Made by a program: the position numbers and the translations under genes
Notes under the pieces: generated by a model
Database searches by the model: none
What the model was told of the DNA's origin: nothing
What the model saw: only the letters and a program-made list of their open reading frames with translations
Assembly: GCA_905250125.1 (NCBI GenBank)
Contig: CAJNOL010000569.1
Span: 59,357-123,356, forward strand
Length of the DNA stretch: 64,000 bases
Reading direction: 5' to 3'
Origin: Rotaria sordida
Lineage: Eukaryota; Rotifera; Eurotatoria; Philodinida; Philodinidae
Part shown: piece by piece, positions 35,801-50,800 of the stretch
Numbering within the stretch: the first letter of the stretch is position 1
How the letters are laid out: each line of letters opens with the position of its first letter

Positions 35801-38800
35801 TCATTGTATAAGTTTCAATTTTTTTGACTGAAGCTAGAGCTCAATAAACTCGGATCGTAAGCAGCAATCCGAGATCAATAAGCCTTAAAATACAAAGTTT
35901 TTACGATGAAAGTACTGGTTTTCCGATATTTAGATGCGTTAACATCCATTTTCTTATTATTAAATAAAGGTTTACATGTGTACATTGTGTCACAGATAGG
36001 ATACTCTAATCTGTTGTAATCTTGAGGAGTAGGGAAGCCTCCATTGTTTGGTACGGTCTGAAAATGGATCTTTTCTACATTGATAACTACGATCGTGAAA
36101 TTTTGAAGGAAAACTTGATTAGAGCAGAGCATTCACTGAAGAATATGTCTAGACGAAGAAATCGGTTACCTTTTGATAACTCTCATGTTGAAATGACTTC
36201 ATAAATCAAGGAAACTAAAACTATTTTATATGGAATTTTTATTTGTAATAGAAACGGCGCTGAACTATCGAATGAATAGTCAAACGTCTTGAGATTTATT
36301 TTTCTACTATTTGTAATCAAACTAAGAGACTATAAGTACTTTTTACAATCATCGTAAACTATTCTCATTGAGATTTGCTTCTATTTAAAGTTTCAATTCA
36401 AAATTTGAAACTCAGTTTACCTAAGGGGAGAGCACAGCATTCTAATAAAAAATAGAATATTATCTCGGCAGCAGCTATAACCCTGAAATCTTTTCAGAGT
36501 ATTCAAAACTCATTAGAACCTACATAATGCATATAGTCCTAACTAAAGTCCATCGGGTCCGGAAATTTTTGGATCGCTCTTCCCATAAAAGATTAATCAA
36601 TCAAGTTTGAATTCAAAATTTTACCGACTGGATCCAGGTTCGAAAAATCTTAGACCCGATAGGCTCTAGTCCTGACTCAAAAGCGATTTGACACTTAGAA
36701 AATGTTCTTTTGTTGATGTATTTATAAAAATTTTTGTATTTAGATAATGCAAGATCTTCCAATATGGAATGATGATTTGCAATTATTTCAAATGAAATTA
36801 TTTCAATTATATCAATCATTACAAAATACAAAAGGATCAATACATACACGTTTAGTTACTTTACGGTAAAAAAACATTTCGTTGTTTGTGAAAATAATCA
36901 AAAATATTCTTTTTGTAGTGATTTATTAAAATGTTGTCGTCGTTTATCGAATTTATCAATATCACGTTCAATTCATAGACAATTAGCATTTTATGATGTA
37001 TTAGATTGTTTTGCATCATTTTTACCAAAACTAAATCGTTTAGAAATTCTTCAATCTATTGGAACATTATTTAATATGAATAATCAAGAAGTATCAGCTT
37101 TTTTTCTAAAATTCTTTATTCATCAGTTTGACTTTTATTCTTTTTCTCAAGGCAGAATTTTATGCATTGAAAACTATACCAGAATTTGATGAACATGATA
37201 ATCAATATTTTGCTATTGGACATGTTAAATTAGAAATACAAAAGAAGTAAAATGAAAAACAAAGAATTTTTCTAATTGAAGAAAAAATTTTTTTTTGTTT
37301 TTAATGTATAGAAAAAATCAATCATTACAACAACAATATTGTTTTGCAAAAACTCGTACAGCTACGTATATACTTGAACGTATTGCACGATGTGTTCAAA
37401 TGAATGAACCTGTTTTACTTTGTGGTGAAACTGGTAAGATCCCCATTTGTTTTTTTTTGTTGTTGGAATTTTTATATTTTATTTTTTTTTAGGTTGTGGA
37501 AAAACAACACTTGTTCAATATTTAGCTCAAAAAACAGGTAACTAACATATTTTAATTTTTATCACAAGTAAATTTAAACAAAACCAATCTCTAGGATTGA
37601 CTTTCTTTCATGTTCTACTACGTGTATGGTTGACAGGTCTCAATAGATGATGCCATCTATTGACATCTTGCAACAGAATTTGATAATATCTATATTATGT
37701 AATAGAGAGCGACTGTTCTTTTACAAATCTACATATGCCCCGTTGTTTGGTCAAAATCTGATAATCGTCTTTCGTGAAAATTTAAATAAGATAAGCAGAG
37801 AAAACCAAACGCATACTCTATCATTTTTGAAAGCGAACCCATTCGATGAGGTGTGTACAGTGAATTTTTGTATTATTAAGTGTGCATTCGAACTGCCAAT
37901 GGAATACTCAGATATTTAGATATCATCGTTTAGAAGTTATATAGGTATTCTATTCGAAATTCGAAGCCATTTTTAAAACATTACTTTATTGCTTTTTTTT
38001 GTCTTTGACAAAGAAAAAATCAATGCGTCTGCATATCATCTTTCTAATGGCGAAATTTACAACTCTGTATCGTTGTTCTATCAATAGTTATTCAAAATTC
38101 TTAAAAGTATCATTATTAGAGATTAAACTAAAATATGACCATATAAAAGCAGAGAAAAATTCGATGTTTTAACGAGAAAAACGAAGGATATTGTTTATGA
38201 ATATATTTCAGAATTCTGAATGCACTATTCATTTTAATAAAAGTATTTCAACTTAGTCGAACATCATGTATATATATATCCTAGGTATTCAAATTATTTG
38301 ACTTGTAATATTTGCGTAAAGTTAAAAAATATATTTATCATGGTTTTTTTTAACACATGAATAATGCTGATGTCATTTTCTAGTATAATTTAACAGATGA
38401 TTCATTTCTTTGTTAATTTTACTTTTCTAAACTTTAATAATTGTTGAAAAGACAAATATAGAAGTATAGCCAAATCGTCGAAAAAAAAGATGACAATTGT
38501 TAGGACAGTCATAATGATATACAATAAAAGCTATATTAGCAAAACAACTACTCTAGGATACTTCTGATTTAATATTTAAATTTCCATCATCGTCACAATA
38601 TCATAACAAACATCTCTTATCGAAATTGTATTTAAAGAATAATCAAATATCGAACATCAGAGTTATTATCAGCACTATAGATGTGTGAAACCATGAGAAA
38701 AAAACTTTTCGGGGATCAGAACTCAATCTTTATATCTTATAAAACGTATACATCAGAACATAATTCAAAAGAGTTAGTTCAAAAAGTGCTTGTCGTCGAC

Positions 38801-41800
38801 TAAATAAAAACAAAAAAAAAATGAAAGAATTATTTTAGACATGACCCGAATAAATTCTAGATCGGAACCGGAACTGAGACTACTATAAAAAAAAGTTATC
38901 GGAACTAAAAAAAACTTAGTTCCGTACATATAGAAAGATAGTTTTCTTCAGTTTCTCTCGATACAATATTGAAGTATCTCTACCGTTATTTTTTATAGTA
39001 GTTCTAAGTAGATGAATTCTACAAAAAAAACCTAGACAACATCTATCTTCATTAAAGAATATTAATAAATGTTTTTGGAAATGTTGATAACACGAATAAT
39101 ATTAAGATATATATTTAATTCTCTTAGGAAATCGTCTTCATGTAATTAATTTAAGTCAACAAAGTGATGCTGTTGATTTACTTGGTGGTTATAAACCATT
39201 TGATTCTTTATTATTATTAAAACAAATTTATCGAGATTTTTCAATTGAACAAATAACAAATGAATATATTGAACAAGTTCAAGTAAAATATTTAATTAAA
39301 TATTAAATAATAATAATAAAAAATTTAATTTTTTTTGTTTTGTTTTGTAGAAATCAATTCAATCAAAACGATATAAAGAAGCAATTAAATTAATGATTAA
39401 ATATATAGATACGAATTCACCATTAAAAAATCAACTTATTAAATTACGTCAATCATTTAAATCAAAAAATAAATCTGCACTTATTTTTCGATTTGTTGAA
39501 GTAAAAACAAAAACAAAAACCTTAAAACAAAAAACGAATTTTTGTTTTTTTTTTGTCTTCATAGGGTTCACTTGTTCAAGCATTACGTAATGGTGATTGG
39601 ATTTTATTAGATGAAATTAATTTAGCTTCATCTGAAACTCTTCAATTACTTAGTGGAGTACTTGAAAGTGAACAAGGAACTATTTGGCTTACTGAACGAG
39701 GGTAAAATAAAATCAAACAATTATTTATTTATTTTGTTTTTTTGTTTTCTAGTGATAAACAATCAATAGTCCGTCATAAAAATTTTCGTTTATTTGGTTG
39801 TATGAATCCGGCATCAGATGTTGGTAAACGAGATATTCCAATTGGTATTCGAAATCGGTTTGTTTTTATTTGACAAAAAAAAACAAAACAAAACAAAAAA
39901 TTTTTTTTTTTTTTTGTTATAAAAAAACTAGATTTACAGAATTTTTTGTTGATGAATGTGATGAACGATCAGAATATTTAATTATTGTTGATAAATATCT
40001 TAATCAAACAAATATACCAAAAGAATATATTGATAGAATTGTAACATTTTATATTGATATACAAAATAAAGTTAAAAATTTTCTTTTAACTTCATCATCA
40101 ACATCAAATAATCGAATATCAATTACTTATAGGTTTAGAGAATTTTTTCATTTTTATTCTTCGGAAAAAAAAAGAATTTCTTTTTTTTTTTGTTTTTCTT
40201 TTTGCATTTTAGTTTAAGAACTTTATGTCGTGCATTAAAATATGTTGCAACAACACAATGGTCAGGAAAATCATATTCTCGAGCTTTATTTGAAGTAAAA
40301 TAAAATATAAAAAATTTCAAAGATAATTATTATTATTATTATTCTTTTAGGGTTTTTGTTTGAGCTTTTTTAGTCAATTGGATCGATCATATTATCATGA
40401 TGTTCAAAAACTAATTCATCAAATTATATTACGTAGGTTTCGAATGCAAAATCAGAATTATTATCTCATTTTATTCAAACTAAACTCTAAAAAATTCAAT
40501 CCAATTTAGAAATAACTCTTATCCAGAGTTCACTCATAATTTCAAAAAATTTTTTAATAAAACTCATTTGCACTCAGGATAGATTCATTATCTCGTAGTC
40601 TTATTTTAATGCAAATAAATGAAGATACTGTTTATATCTTAATAATTGAAACATGTATGGACAATCATCCATAGTTAATGTAGCTCACTTTTAAGTTCTG
40701 TTGTTCATATGTATTTGGTTTTTCTTTAAGAGGTTCCATAAAGTCAGCTAAAAAAGAGCGTGAACTAAGTTCCGTCACTTGAACACATTACATCGATAGT
40801 AGTGAACTTTAGTTTATTTCATGGAATGACAGTAAGAACGAATCATATCTATAATCGATAAACTATCTCTAGTTTTAATACGAGGTCTTATATTTATAAC
40901 TCGTTAAATAGAGCAAAGTGTCTACTTTTGAATGCACTATAGCTCATTGATTTTGTGCTGAGATTTAAGAATATTACATAGGTCAATCCGAACGTCTCAC
41001 AGAAGAAAATAATGTTTTTTCTAAAAACAGAATTTTTGATTTTTACGTTTCCGTGCATTCCAGATTTCTCCACCATTTTAAACGCTAGAAAGCTGGGCTT
41101 GGTGTCAAAATGAAGGCAAAAACTAGTTCTACAACTTAATAGAGCCGAAGTTTTCGATTTCCCCATTAATGTTTATAAAAAAAACTAACCGTTTTGAACC
41201 TATATCCCTTGAATTTTTCATACTTTATCAGAGGACTATTCGAAAAACACAAGCTAAGAAAAAATTGAAAAATTAGGCTTTGTTAAGTTGTAGCGCCACA
41301 TCTTGCCTACACTTTAAAACCAATTCGACCTTTCTAGCATTTGAAATGGCGGAGAAATCTAAATTTTGATCCATAATCTTAAGCTAACTCTTCGTAGACT
41401 CAATGTATTGAGCTGAAATTTTTACTGTGTGGTGTCTACCTCCACCGAAAATTTCTTCAAGATTGGATGCTCGGAAAAAACGTTTCATTTTTGAGAAGAG
41501 GACCCTCTTAAATAAATCTGAATTTTTAGATAATATTATACATGTTTCAATTAAACAGATATAAGCCGTATATCCATTTGTTTAAATTAAGATAAGACTA
41601 CGCTATTCGACATGTATCTTCACAAAGTATTGTGTACTATTAGCCACGGAATAATCTTCGACAAGTCATTAACGGTTGTTTGTCTCAGATCACTTGTCCG
41701 ATAGCATACTGACCTCGTTGTAATATATGCCTGTTTGTGAGAATGTATGGGAAGCACCAGAACTCTGCATCAGATCGATCTTCTGTCCAGAGCTACAGCT

Positions 41801-44800
41801 AATATTAATATCGATTTCAAAATAAAAGAAGGGTGAGTGTTTTTGGAATAATTTTTAATAGGAACTAGATAGAGATCTACAGTTTTTACTGTTTAAAAGA
41901 GGAAATGAAACTGTAGCGAATCTTGAATAGTAGATTTTTTTGATAAGTTTTCTCAGAGCTATGCGTCAAATTTCTTAAACATAAAACATTGTGTAAAGTA
42001 AAAGTTTTGAAATTTTAATTTTCAATAGTGTGTCAGAATCGTTAACAAAAGTTCAATAATCTATGTAAGTCTGGCCTTAAAAAGATTAATCAATTACAAG
42101 TTATTAACATTTTGCTATGTATTTTCAGCAGATTTTTTACTGAAAAATTGACTTTTTTTCTGATTTCTTCCCGGAAAATCCACCTTCGAAACCTATTTAA
42201 CAACCTTAAATTTTGTAAAAAAAATTTGGTGAGTGATCCTGAGAAAACTTTCCAGGAAGATCTGATATATGCAGTTTCATTTCCTCTTTTCAGCGGTGAC
42301 AACCGCAGGTCTCTATCTTAGTTCCTATCAAAAATTATTCCAACAATATTCACCCTTCTTTTCTTTTAATAATGGATATTAATTATAGGAAAAATATCGA
42401 GCTACTGAATCTGCCGCTAGACAGTATACTATACTATAAGGTAGTCGAAAGGCAGTTTCTTCTTTGGAAAAGTAATTTTATTGGCTGGAGAAAATGTCTT
42501 TTTTTTTTGTTTTGTTTGTTTAGAAGAAAAACCGTCAATTGAAACATTATTAAAATCCAGTCAAATGATTGTTTCAAAAGAATATTCTAAAAAATATATT
42601 GAAATAAAAAATTATTTAATATTAAAAGGTGATGAAATATCTTATAAAAATGAAAATTATATATTTACTGAAACAGTTAATGAAAATTTAATTAATATAA
42701 TACGTATATTATCAGCTAAATCATATCCAATTTTACTTCAAGGTGAAACATCTGTTGGTAAAACTTCATTAATTAATTGGTTAGCATTATTAACAGGAAA
42801 TAAATGTTTACGTATAAATAATCATGAACATACTGATCTATCAGAATATCTTGGTACATATACATGTTCATCAAATAATGGACAATTAATATTTCAAGAT
42901 GGTCCATTAATAAAAGCAATGCGTTATGGTTGGTGGATTATACTTGATGAATTAAATTTAGCATCAAGTGATATATTAGAAGCATTAAATCGTTTATTAG
43001 ATGATAATAGACAATTATATTTAAGTGAAACAAATGAATTAATAAATGCACATGAACGTTTTCAATTATTTGCAACACAAAATCCAGCTGGTGAACAATA
43101 TGCTGGACGTAAACGTTTATCACGTGCATTTCGTAATCGTTTTATTGAATTACATTTTAATAATTTACCACAATATGAATTAGAAATAATTATTGAAAAA
43201 AAATGTCAATTACCTAAAACATATTCAAAATTATTAATACAAACAATGATTGATTTACAAAAATATCGTTCACAAAAAGGTATTTTTTCTGGTAAAACAA
43301 GTTTAATTACATTAAGAGATTTATTTCGTTGGGCACAACGTTATACATTATATAAAAATACATGTGAAAATTATAAACAATTTTTAGCTGAACATGGTTA
43401 TTTATTATTAGCTGGTAGATCAAGAAATTTTGATGATAGATTTTTTATTAAACAAATTATTGAAAAATATTTTTGTGATAAAAAAATGTTTATTAATGAA
43501 GATATTTTATTTGGTGATGAAGGTAGTCAATATTCAACACGTGAAATATGGCAACAAATTAAAAAAAATAATCAATTAAAACATATTGTTTGGACACAAC
43601 CATTAAGACGATTAGCTATTCTTTGTGCTTTATCTATTCAATTTGATGAACCAGTTTTATTAGTTGGAGAAACTGGGTAAAAAATTTTCCTTTTTTCTTT
43701 TTCATCAGTTTTAAATATCATATTTCCTTATTTTTCTTTAGATGTGGTAAAACGACAGTATGTGAAATTCTTTCACAAATTAATAAACAAAAATTATTTA
43801 CAATAAATTGTCATACAACAACTGAAAGTGCCGATTTTATTGGTAGTATTCGTCCTGTTCGTCGTCAGGAAAAAAATATTAAATATAATGAAAATCAAAA
43901 TTTATTTGAATGGCAAGATGGTGTATTAGTATGTTCAATGAAAGAAGGTGGACTTTTTCTTATTGATGAAATATCATTAGCTGATGATAGTGTACTTGAA
44001 CGATTAAATAGTGTTTTAGAACCTGAAAAAGAATTAGTTTTAGCTGAAAAAGGTTATAATAATGATGATCAACATATTGATATTATAAAAGCACATGAAA
44101 AATTTCGTTTAATTGCTACAATGAATCCTGGTGGTGATTTTGGAAAAAAAGAAGTTAGATTTTTTTATTTTATTTTTACAAGAAAAAAAAAAATTTTTTT
44201 TTTTTTTTTGTTTAGCTTTCACCAGCATTACGTAATCGTTTTACAGAAATTTGGTGTACACCAAGTGAATCTATTGATGATTTATATTTAATTATAATAC
44301 ATAATTTAAAATTAAATAATGAGGATCAACAAAAAGAATGTACAAAAATTATGTGTGATTTTATTCAATATTTTCAAACAATTTCAACAACAAAACGGTA
44401 AAAACATTCGAGTGTAGCAAAACTTTTGTATATAACTCTGTTCAGAAACAGTTATGTTTTGAACTAATCTGAGATCTAGTGTGACTTTCAAAGCATAAGG
44501 ATTCTTATTAGAATACAAAATCTGTGTTAATTGTTCTGTATGTTTCGTTCTGAAATGAAAAATTTAATCTTATGATCTGAATAGAGTATTCCATGACATA
44601 TCTTTTAACAAAAATGTTCCTATGCAAAACTTTTGCGATATTCGATATTCCTTCATAAGATAAATTTGTTTTATTTTCTTTTATAGTATTTTAATAACTG
44701 TTCGAGATATTCTTAGTTGGATATCATTTATTAATTTAAATCCTGAAAATTGGCAATATTCATATGAACATGGTGCTTATTTAGTTTTTATTGATGCTAT

Positions 44801-47800
44801 AGATTCTACATTATCATTAAAACAAATAATAATTGATTTTTTAATAAGTCAACAAAAACAAAAATCAATTTTATCAGAAAATATAAATATTAAATCAAAT
44901 TATTTAACATTTGGTTCATATTCAATTCCACGTGGTTCATTTATTTATAATGATTATGAAGAATATAGTTTTAAAGCACCAACAACATTATTAAATGTTC
45001 AAAGACTTTTACGTGCAATGCAATTAACAAATAAACCAATATTAATTGAAGGTAGTCCTGGTGTTGGAAAAACAAGTTTAGTTATTGCATTAGCAAAATT
45101 AGCTGGTTATTCATATATTAGAATTAATCTATCAGAACAAACAGATATAAGTGATTTATTTGGATCAGATTTACCAGATGTTGAAACTGGACAAGCTGGA
45201 AAATTTAAATGGCATGATGGACCTTTATTAACAGCAATAAAAAATAATCAATGGATTATTCTTGATGAAGTAAATATTCTTTTTATTTTTTTTTTAAGTA
45301 ACATCTTTAAAAAAAAAATTCAATTTCCGATTAGCAAAGAAATCAACAGAAGTAATATATCATATTGAAATATCTATTTCTATCATAGATAAGAGATCTT
45401 CAAACTAGAATTACTTGTACCTATTCTTTCGAATTTTAAAATTATGATCATCGTAATAGTGTGCTGAAGAAAGACTCAATAGAAAATGAGGATCACTAAA
45501 AACAAGCATCGTCAAAATGTAGATTAACGAATTTTGGCGACGAGCACATCACACCGTACTCCGTCATTTTATCTTTCTACGACCAAGTTTAAGTATTTTC
45601 AAAAAAAAAAAAATATATATATATAACTAATGAACTTTAATCTGAGATTTATTCTAGACGACAGATGTAGTCATACAAACCATTTACATATTAATCTAGA
45701 TTTTTTTTTTGAAAATGCTTTGCTATTAATTAAAAAAAACTGCTTACAACGACGATATGTGCACGATTTATTGAACAAATATTCTAATGTCAAGATCTCT
45801 TATCTATGAGGGATATAGCGATTTCCTCGTAAGATATGAAGTGTATGAATTTTGATTAGTAAAAAAAAAGAACATAACCATAAAACTGATGTAAATCATT
45901 AAATTCTAATAAATCATGATTATTCAATCTAATTTACTTTCAACACTTACAATATCAGAGATAAGAATTACGTGCTTGTCGATTTTTTTTTTCTTCATCT
46001 ACACTCATCACTGATACATATTAGTAAGGCATTTAGTAACTAAGATATATAATAGCGGAAAGAACAAAAGAAAAATCTTCTTATTCTTTTAACCAACACA
46101 TACATTCGACAGTTTTGTATCAAACATATTATATGAATATTCTAAGAAATCGTTTACAATAAAAAATAGTTTCATTGTATTGTATTTGTCTTTTTATTTT
46201 TATTTTTTAGCTTAATTTAGCTAATCAATCAGTTTTAGAAGGATTAAATGCATGTTTAGATCATCGAGGTGAAATTTATATTCCAGAATTAAATCGAACA
46301 TTTTATATTCATGATAAAGAAAGACATATACCATTACGTATATTTGCTTGTCAAAATCCATATGGACAAGTTAGTGGACGAAAAGGTTTACCAAAATCAT
46401 TTTTAAATCGTTTTACAACAATTTATTTTTCTTTACTTGAAAGAATTGATTTAAAAATAATATGTCAACAATTATATGATCAAATATCTGAAGATATTAT
46501 TGATAAAATGTTAAATTTTAATGAAAACATTCAACAAGCATTTAATAATAATCAATGGGATTTTAATTTACGTGATTTATTAAAATGGTGTCAAATGTTT
46601 AATCAAAATAATCAAAATCAATATAAAGCTTTTGATTTAATTTATATTAAACGTATGAGAACAAAAAAAGATCAAGATCATATTAGACAAATTTATCAAC
46701 AAACAACTGGATGGAACATTGAATCAATTGAAATTGATTTTCAAATTAATTCAAAAGTTTTACAAGTAATTTTTCAATTTAGGATTTTTTATTCTTCAGA
46801 TTACATTTTGCTCTATCAAATAGACTCAGCAGCTTTTTTTTTTGTTTGTGAGACATGATCTAAAAGGAGTGGAGAAGAAAGTCGGTCCATCGAATCCGGA
46901 CCCGGTCGATCAAAATTTTGGATTTGAACCTGATTGATTAATCTTTTGTGGGAAGAGTCCATTGGATCCAAAACTTTCTGAATTCGAAACCGGACTTGGT
47001 CGGATCCGATAGGTTCTACGGCTTAGTCTATGCGTCACCTATCCAGTTCTATTGGATAAATATTAAACACATGAATGAGAATAGCATAGTTTGAGTACTG
47101 TATAAATAGATGTTCGATAACATAATTGACAACTTACAAAATCTTCAATTTTCTCGAATTTATCATGATTTTCTAGTTGGAAAACCAAAAGTTTTCTTTT
47201 TCATTTTTAATAACAACATATGTCGATAGTTGTTATTTCAAAAGAAATTTAATCCATTTGGATGTATACTGTTTTCTATGTGATGATAGATCAGTACCGG
47301 TAGTCAAAGAATTGATGATTGAAGAGTTTCAATAGAAATAAAATTAGAAAAAGTAATTGTTGATGAATGAGAAGAGCTAGACAAAGATATTTAGAAAGTT
47401 TTTTTAAGGTGACAACAATTTTATCTTTTTCGTTGTTTTGCTTTATATATTTACTGTTCATTGCAGAAATCTCTTAGCCAATGAAACAATTCTATGAGAT
47501 TTTCGAAAAAAAAAGTTTAGTGGAAATATGCAACATCTTTTGAAAATTTTATATTGTATTCAAGGTTCGACCGGAATCGATCCGACCCATTGAGACCTCT
47601 GTGACAGACACTTCAGTAACCCTCTCCTCCCATCATCACAGAGTGGGAATCAATAACGTCTCGTTCAAATATATGAACTACTTATTACATTTTTGGAGGA
47701 TTATATAATAGCATAGTGAAGAAATGCATCCTAAAATAGATAGAATAAAATAATCTTCAATAGAGTTTTCTATCTAATGCATTCTATAGCAAAATTTCAT

Positions 47801-50800
47801 AGATGAACAATGATGACAAGATTACACGATAGTTATTAGGTTCCAGAAAACTAGGTCCTAACGATACCTTTTCAAAGAGAACAAAATGAATGATCACCAC
47901 ATTTTCTATGACTTTCCCTTAAAAAGTTAAAAATACCGCAAAAAATGAAAATTCGACTAAAAGTCACCTTTTTCTGGTTTTTGTAATACTTTTAACTTCT
48001 TCTCTGGAAGGCCATAGAAAATGCAGTGACGCCTTATTTTGTTCTCTTTAAAATAGCATTGTTAAATAATAGACTTCTGAGACTGAAAAATCAGAGATGT
48101 CAACCACGACGGTAGCGTCGTCATGAATATCTCTGCTGAAAACTACCGTGTTCAGTTCTCTTTTTTTCTTTTATAAACTTTACTATAGAATGCACATTTG
48201 AATTCCACAGAGATTACACTAACAACTTTAATGTCATAGACATTGTGAATGAGAATTTTTGAAAATATTTAGATTGGTTCAAGAAAATGGTCTCGTGAAT
48301 CTATTCGTCTTCCAACATTATCATTAACTCATCCAATTTTATTAATGCGTCATCAATTAGAAAGTCTATCATCAATATTTGAATGTTTATCATCATCATG
48401 GCCAATACTTCTTGTTGGTCCATCATCACGTTCATCAAAATCAACATTAATACATATATTATCATGTTTATGTGGACATCAATGTCAAATATTTGAATTA
48501 AATTCTTCAATTGATACAAATGAATTATTAGGAAATTATGAACAATTTAATTTTCAACAATATTCTAAATATCATTTAAATATATTAAAACAAGAATATA
48601 TTAAAAATAATGAAATAAATTTATTAAATGATTTAAATAATGAAAATAAATTAATAACAATTGATTATTTAAATGAATTAAAAGAATATTTACCATCAAA
48701 TGAAATTGATAAATTAATATCAAAATATTGTCAAGAACAACATTTTGTTTGGATTGAATCAATATTAATACGTTCAATGCGTCAAGGAGATTGGTTAATA
48801 CTTGAAAATGTTAATACATGTTCATTAAGTGTTTTAGATCGTTTAAATTCTTTATTAGAACCAAATGGACAATTAATATTAAATGAAGGTGGTGGACAAG
48901 GTTCACTTATAAAACCACATGAAAATTTTCGACTTATTTTAACAATGGATCCTAAACAAGGTAATGGAGAAATTTCAAGAGCTATGAGAAATCGTTGTTG
49001 TGAAATTTATATTGATGATCAACAAGAATATAATTATTATGATTTAAAAGAATTAATACAATCTTGTCAAATTTATCAACAACAACAACAACAACATTTT
49101 ATTCAAATTCATCAAATACTTTGTCAAAAAGGTTTAATTATTTATTTATTTATTTATTTCATGAATTTCGTAAACTTAAAGGATAGAATTTAAAAATGAG
49201 AATTTACTTGTGTGTGACTGTAATAGGCATGCACTCAGCTCGAACTATAATTCTGATTCGAGAATTACCTAATCAGTTCTGACAGTGTCGAGTATTTAGA
49301 TGATTGCCCAAGCTTTTATTGGGCTATATGAGTAATCACGAAAGCGCTACAAAGTTTGGCTTGTGGTATTTCTGTAGACCGTTGACTGTCAGTTTTTTAT
49401 TGTATGTAAATCTATCATAGCTAACCATAAGATCCTTTTCTATTGGCTTACTGTAGTTATAATGACCATGTGGTGACTTATAGTCTAAATAAATATCAAA
49501 TGACCTTGACTGAAATCACCTGTTAGCGGATTCTAAAGTTCATCTAGTCACTACATGTTAAATTAACCGATCGATGAGACTTTAAAATGTTCGAGTATTG
49601 TTAAATTATTTAGTTTGATTGTGTTATTGTTTGTATAATTAAACATATGATTTATCAATAAAATATACGAGCTTGAATTAGAGTTGGAAAATTTTTTCTC
49701 TCATTCAAATACTGTTTCGGCTGTCAGACATTATTTTTCTGTCGTTTCCTGATTATATTATGCGTTAAGAAAGAGCAGACACTCGTTAATCAGTTGACGT
49801 ACTCTTCAAAAAAAAAAAACTGTCCACGGCGCTGTTTTTGCACTGGTGTTTTGAATCGAACCGGTACCAACTCTGACTTGAACTAGAGTCCATTGGATGT
49901 AAAATTTTCAGACTCAGTCGAATCACACTTTGATACTCTCAATGCAATTTTCTAATCAAAATAATCGCTTCGAAGATACAAGATACTTTTTTTTCGATTT
50001 TTTTGTATTTGGTGATGAGCACACCATACACATTTCTCGGATGACTATAGTCCGTTGAGTTCAAAATTTTTGGATCCGAACCCAACGGACTCTAGTTTGA
50101 ACATATAAGTTACAATTAATGAATAATGGGATGTAGTTTTTATGTAGAAATAATACTAATATAATTATTCGTATCTAAATGGATTAGAGCTAATTGTAGT
50201 GAAAAAAAAAATGATATATTAATGTAATAATTACATTCATAGATCTATTTCATCAGTGTAGGATGAAGTGAATTAGCATTCGATAAGCGATAGTTGACAT
50301 AAATTACATTATAAATTGAATAATTTATTTTAGTATCAACATTTGGTTTTCATAATTTAATTCGATCATGTTTATTATTCAATGAATTATCACGTTCATC
50401 AAATGAATCATTTCGTTTAGCAATAAAAACAGCTTATTGTACATTAAATAGTCGTTTAAATACAGAAATTAATTTATTAATTGATGAATTTATATCAAAT
50501 TCTATTGAAATAAATTTTATAATATCACCAATACGAATAAATGATTTATGTTTACAACCTGAATTAATTCTTTCAAATAAACAAAATATTCCATTATGGT
50601 ATTGTTCATTAAATATTGAACAAAGAAAATTTCATTTATTATTTTATCGTTTTATTGAAAATTTATCATCAATATTAATTGAATATGATTTATTTTCATA
50701 TAAACATCCTCAACAAATAAATTTAATTAATATTGTTAAAGAAATAAATAATAATAAAAATAATTTATTATTAAGAATATTAATTGAACATGATTTTATT

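Noticed and set aside
37647-37919. 90-codon plus-strand frame in a midasin intron
   Set aside because: No similarity to midasin or to any recognised family, and flanking exons join correctly without it.
42481-42523. ATG-led start of the frame covering midasin AAA3
   Set aside because: These codons belong to the intron; the acceptor at 42522-42523 joins in phase to the exon ending 40432.
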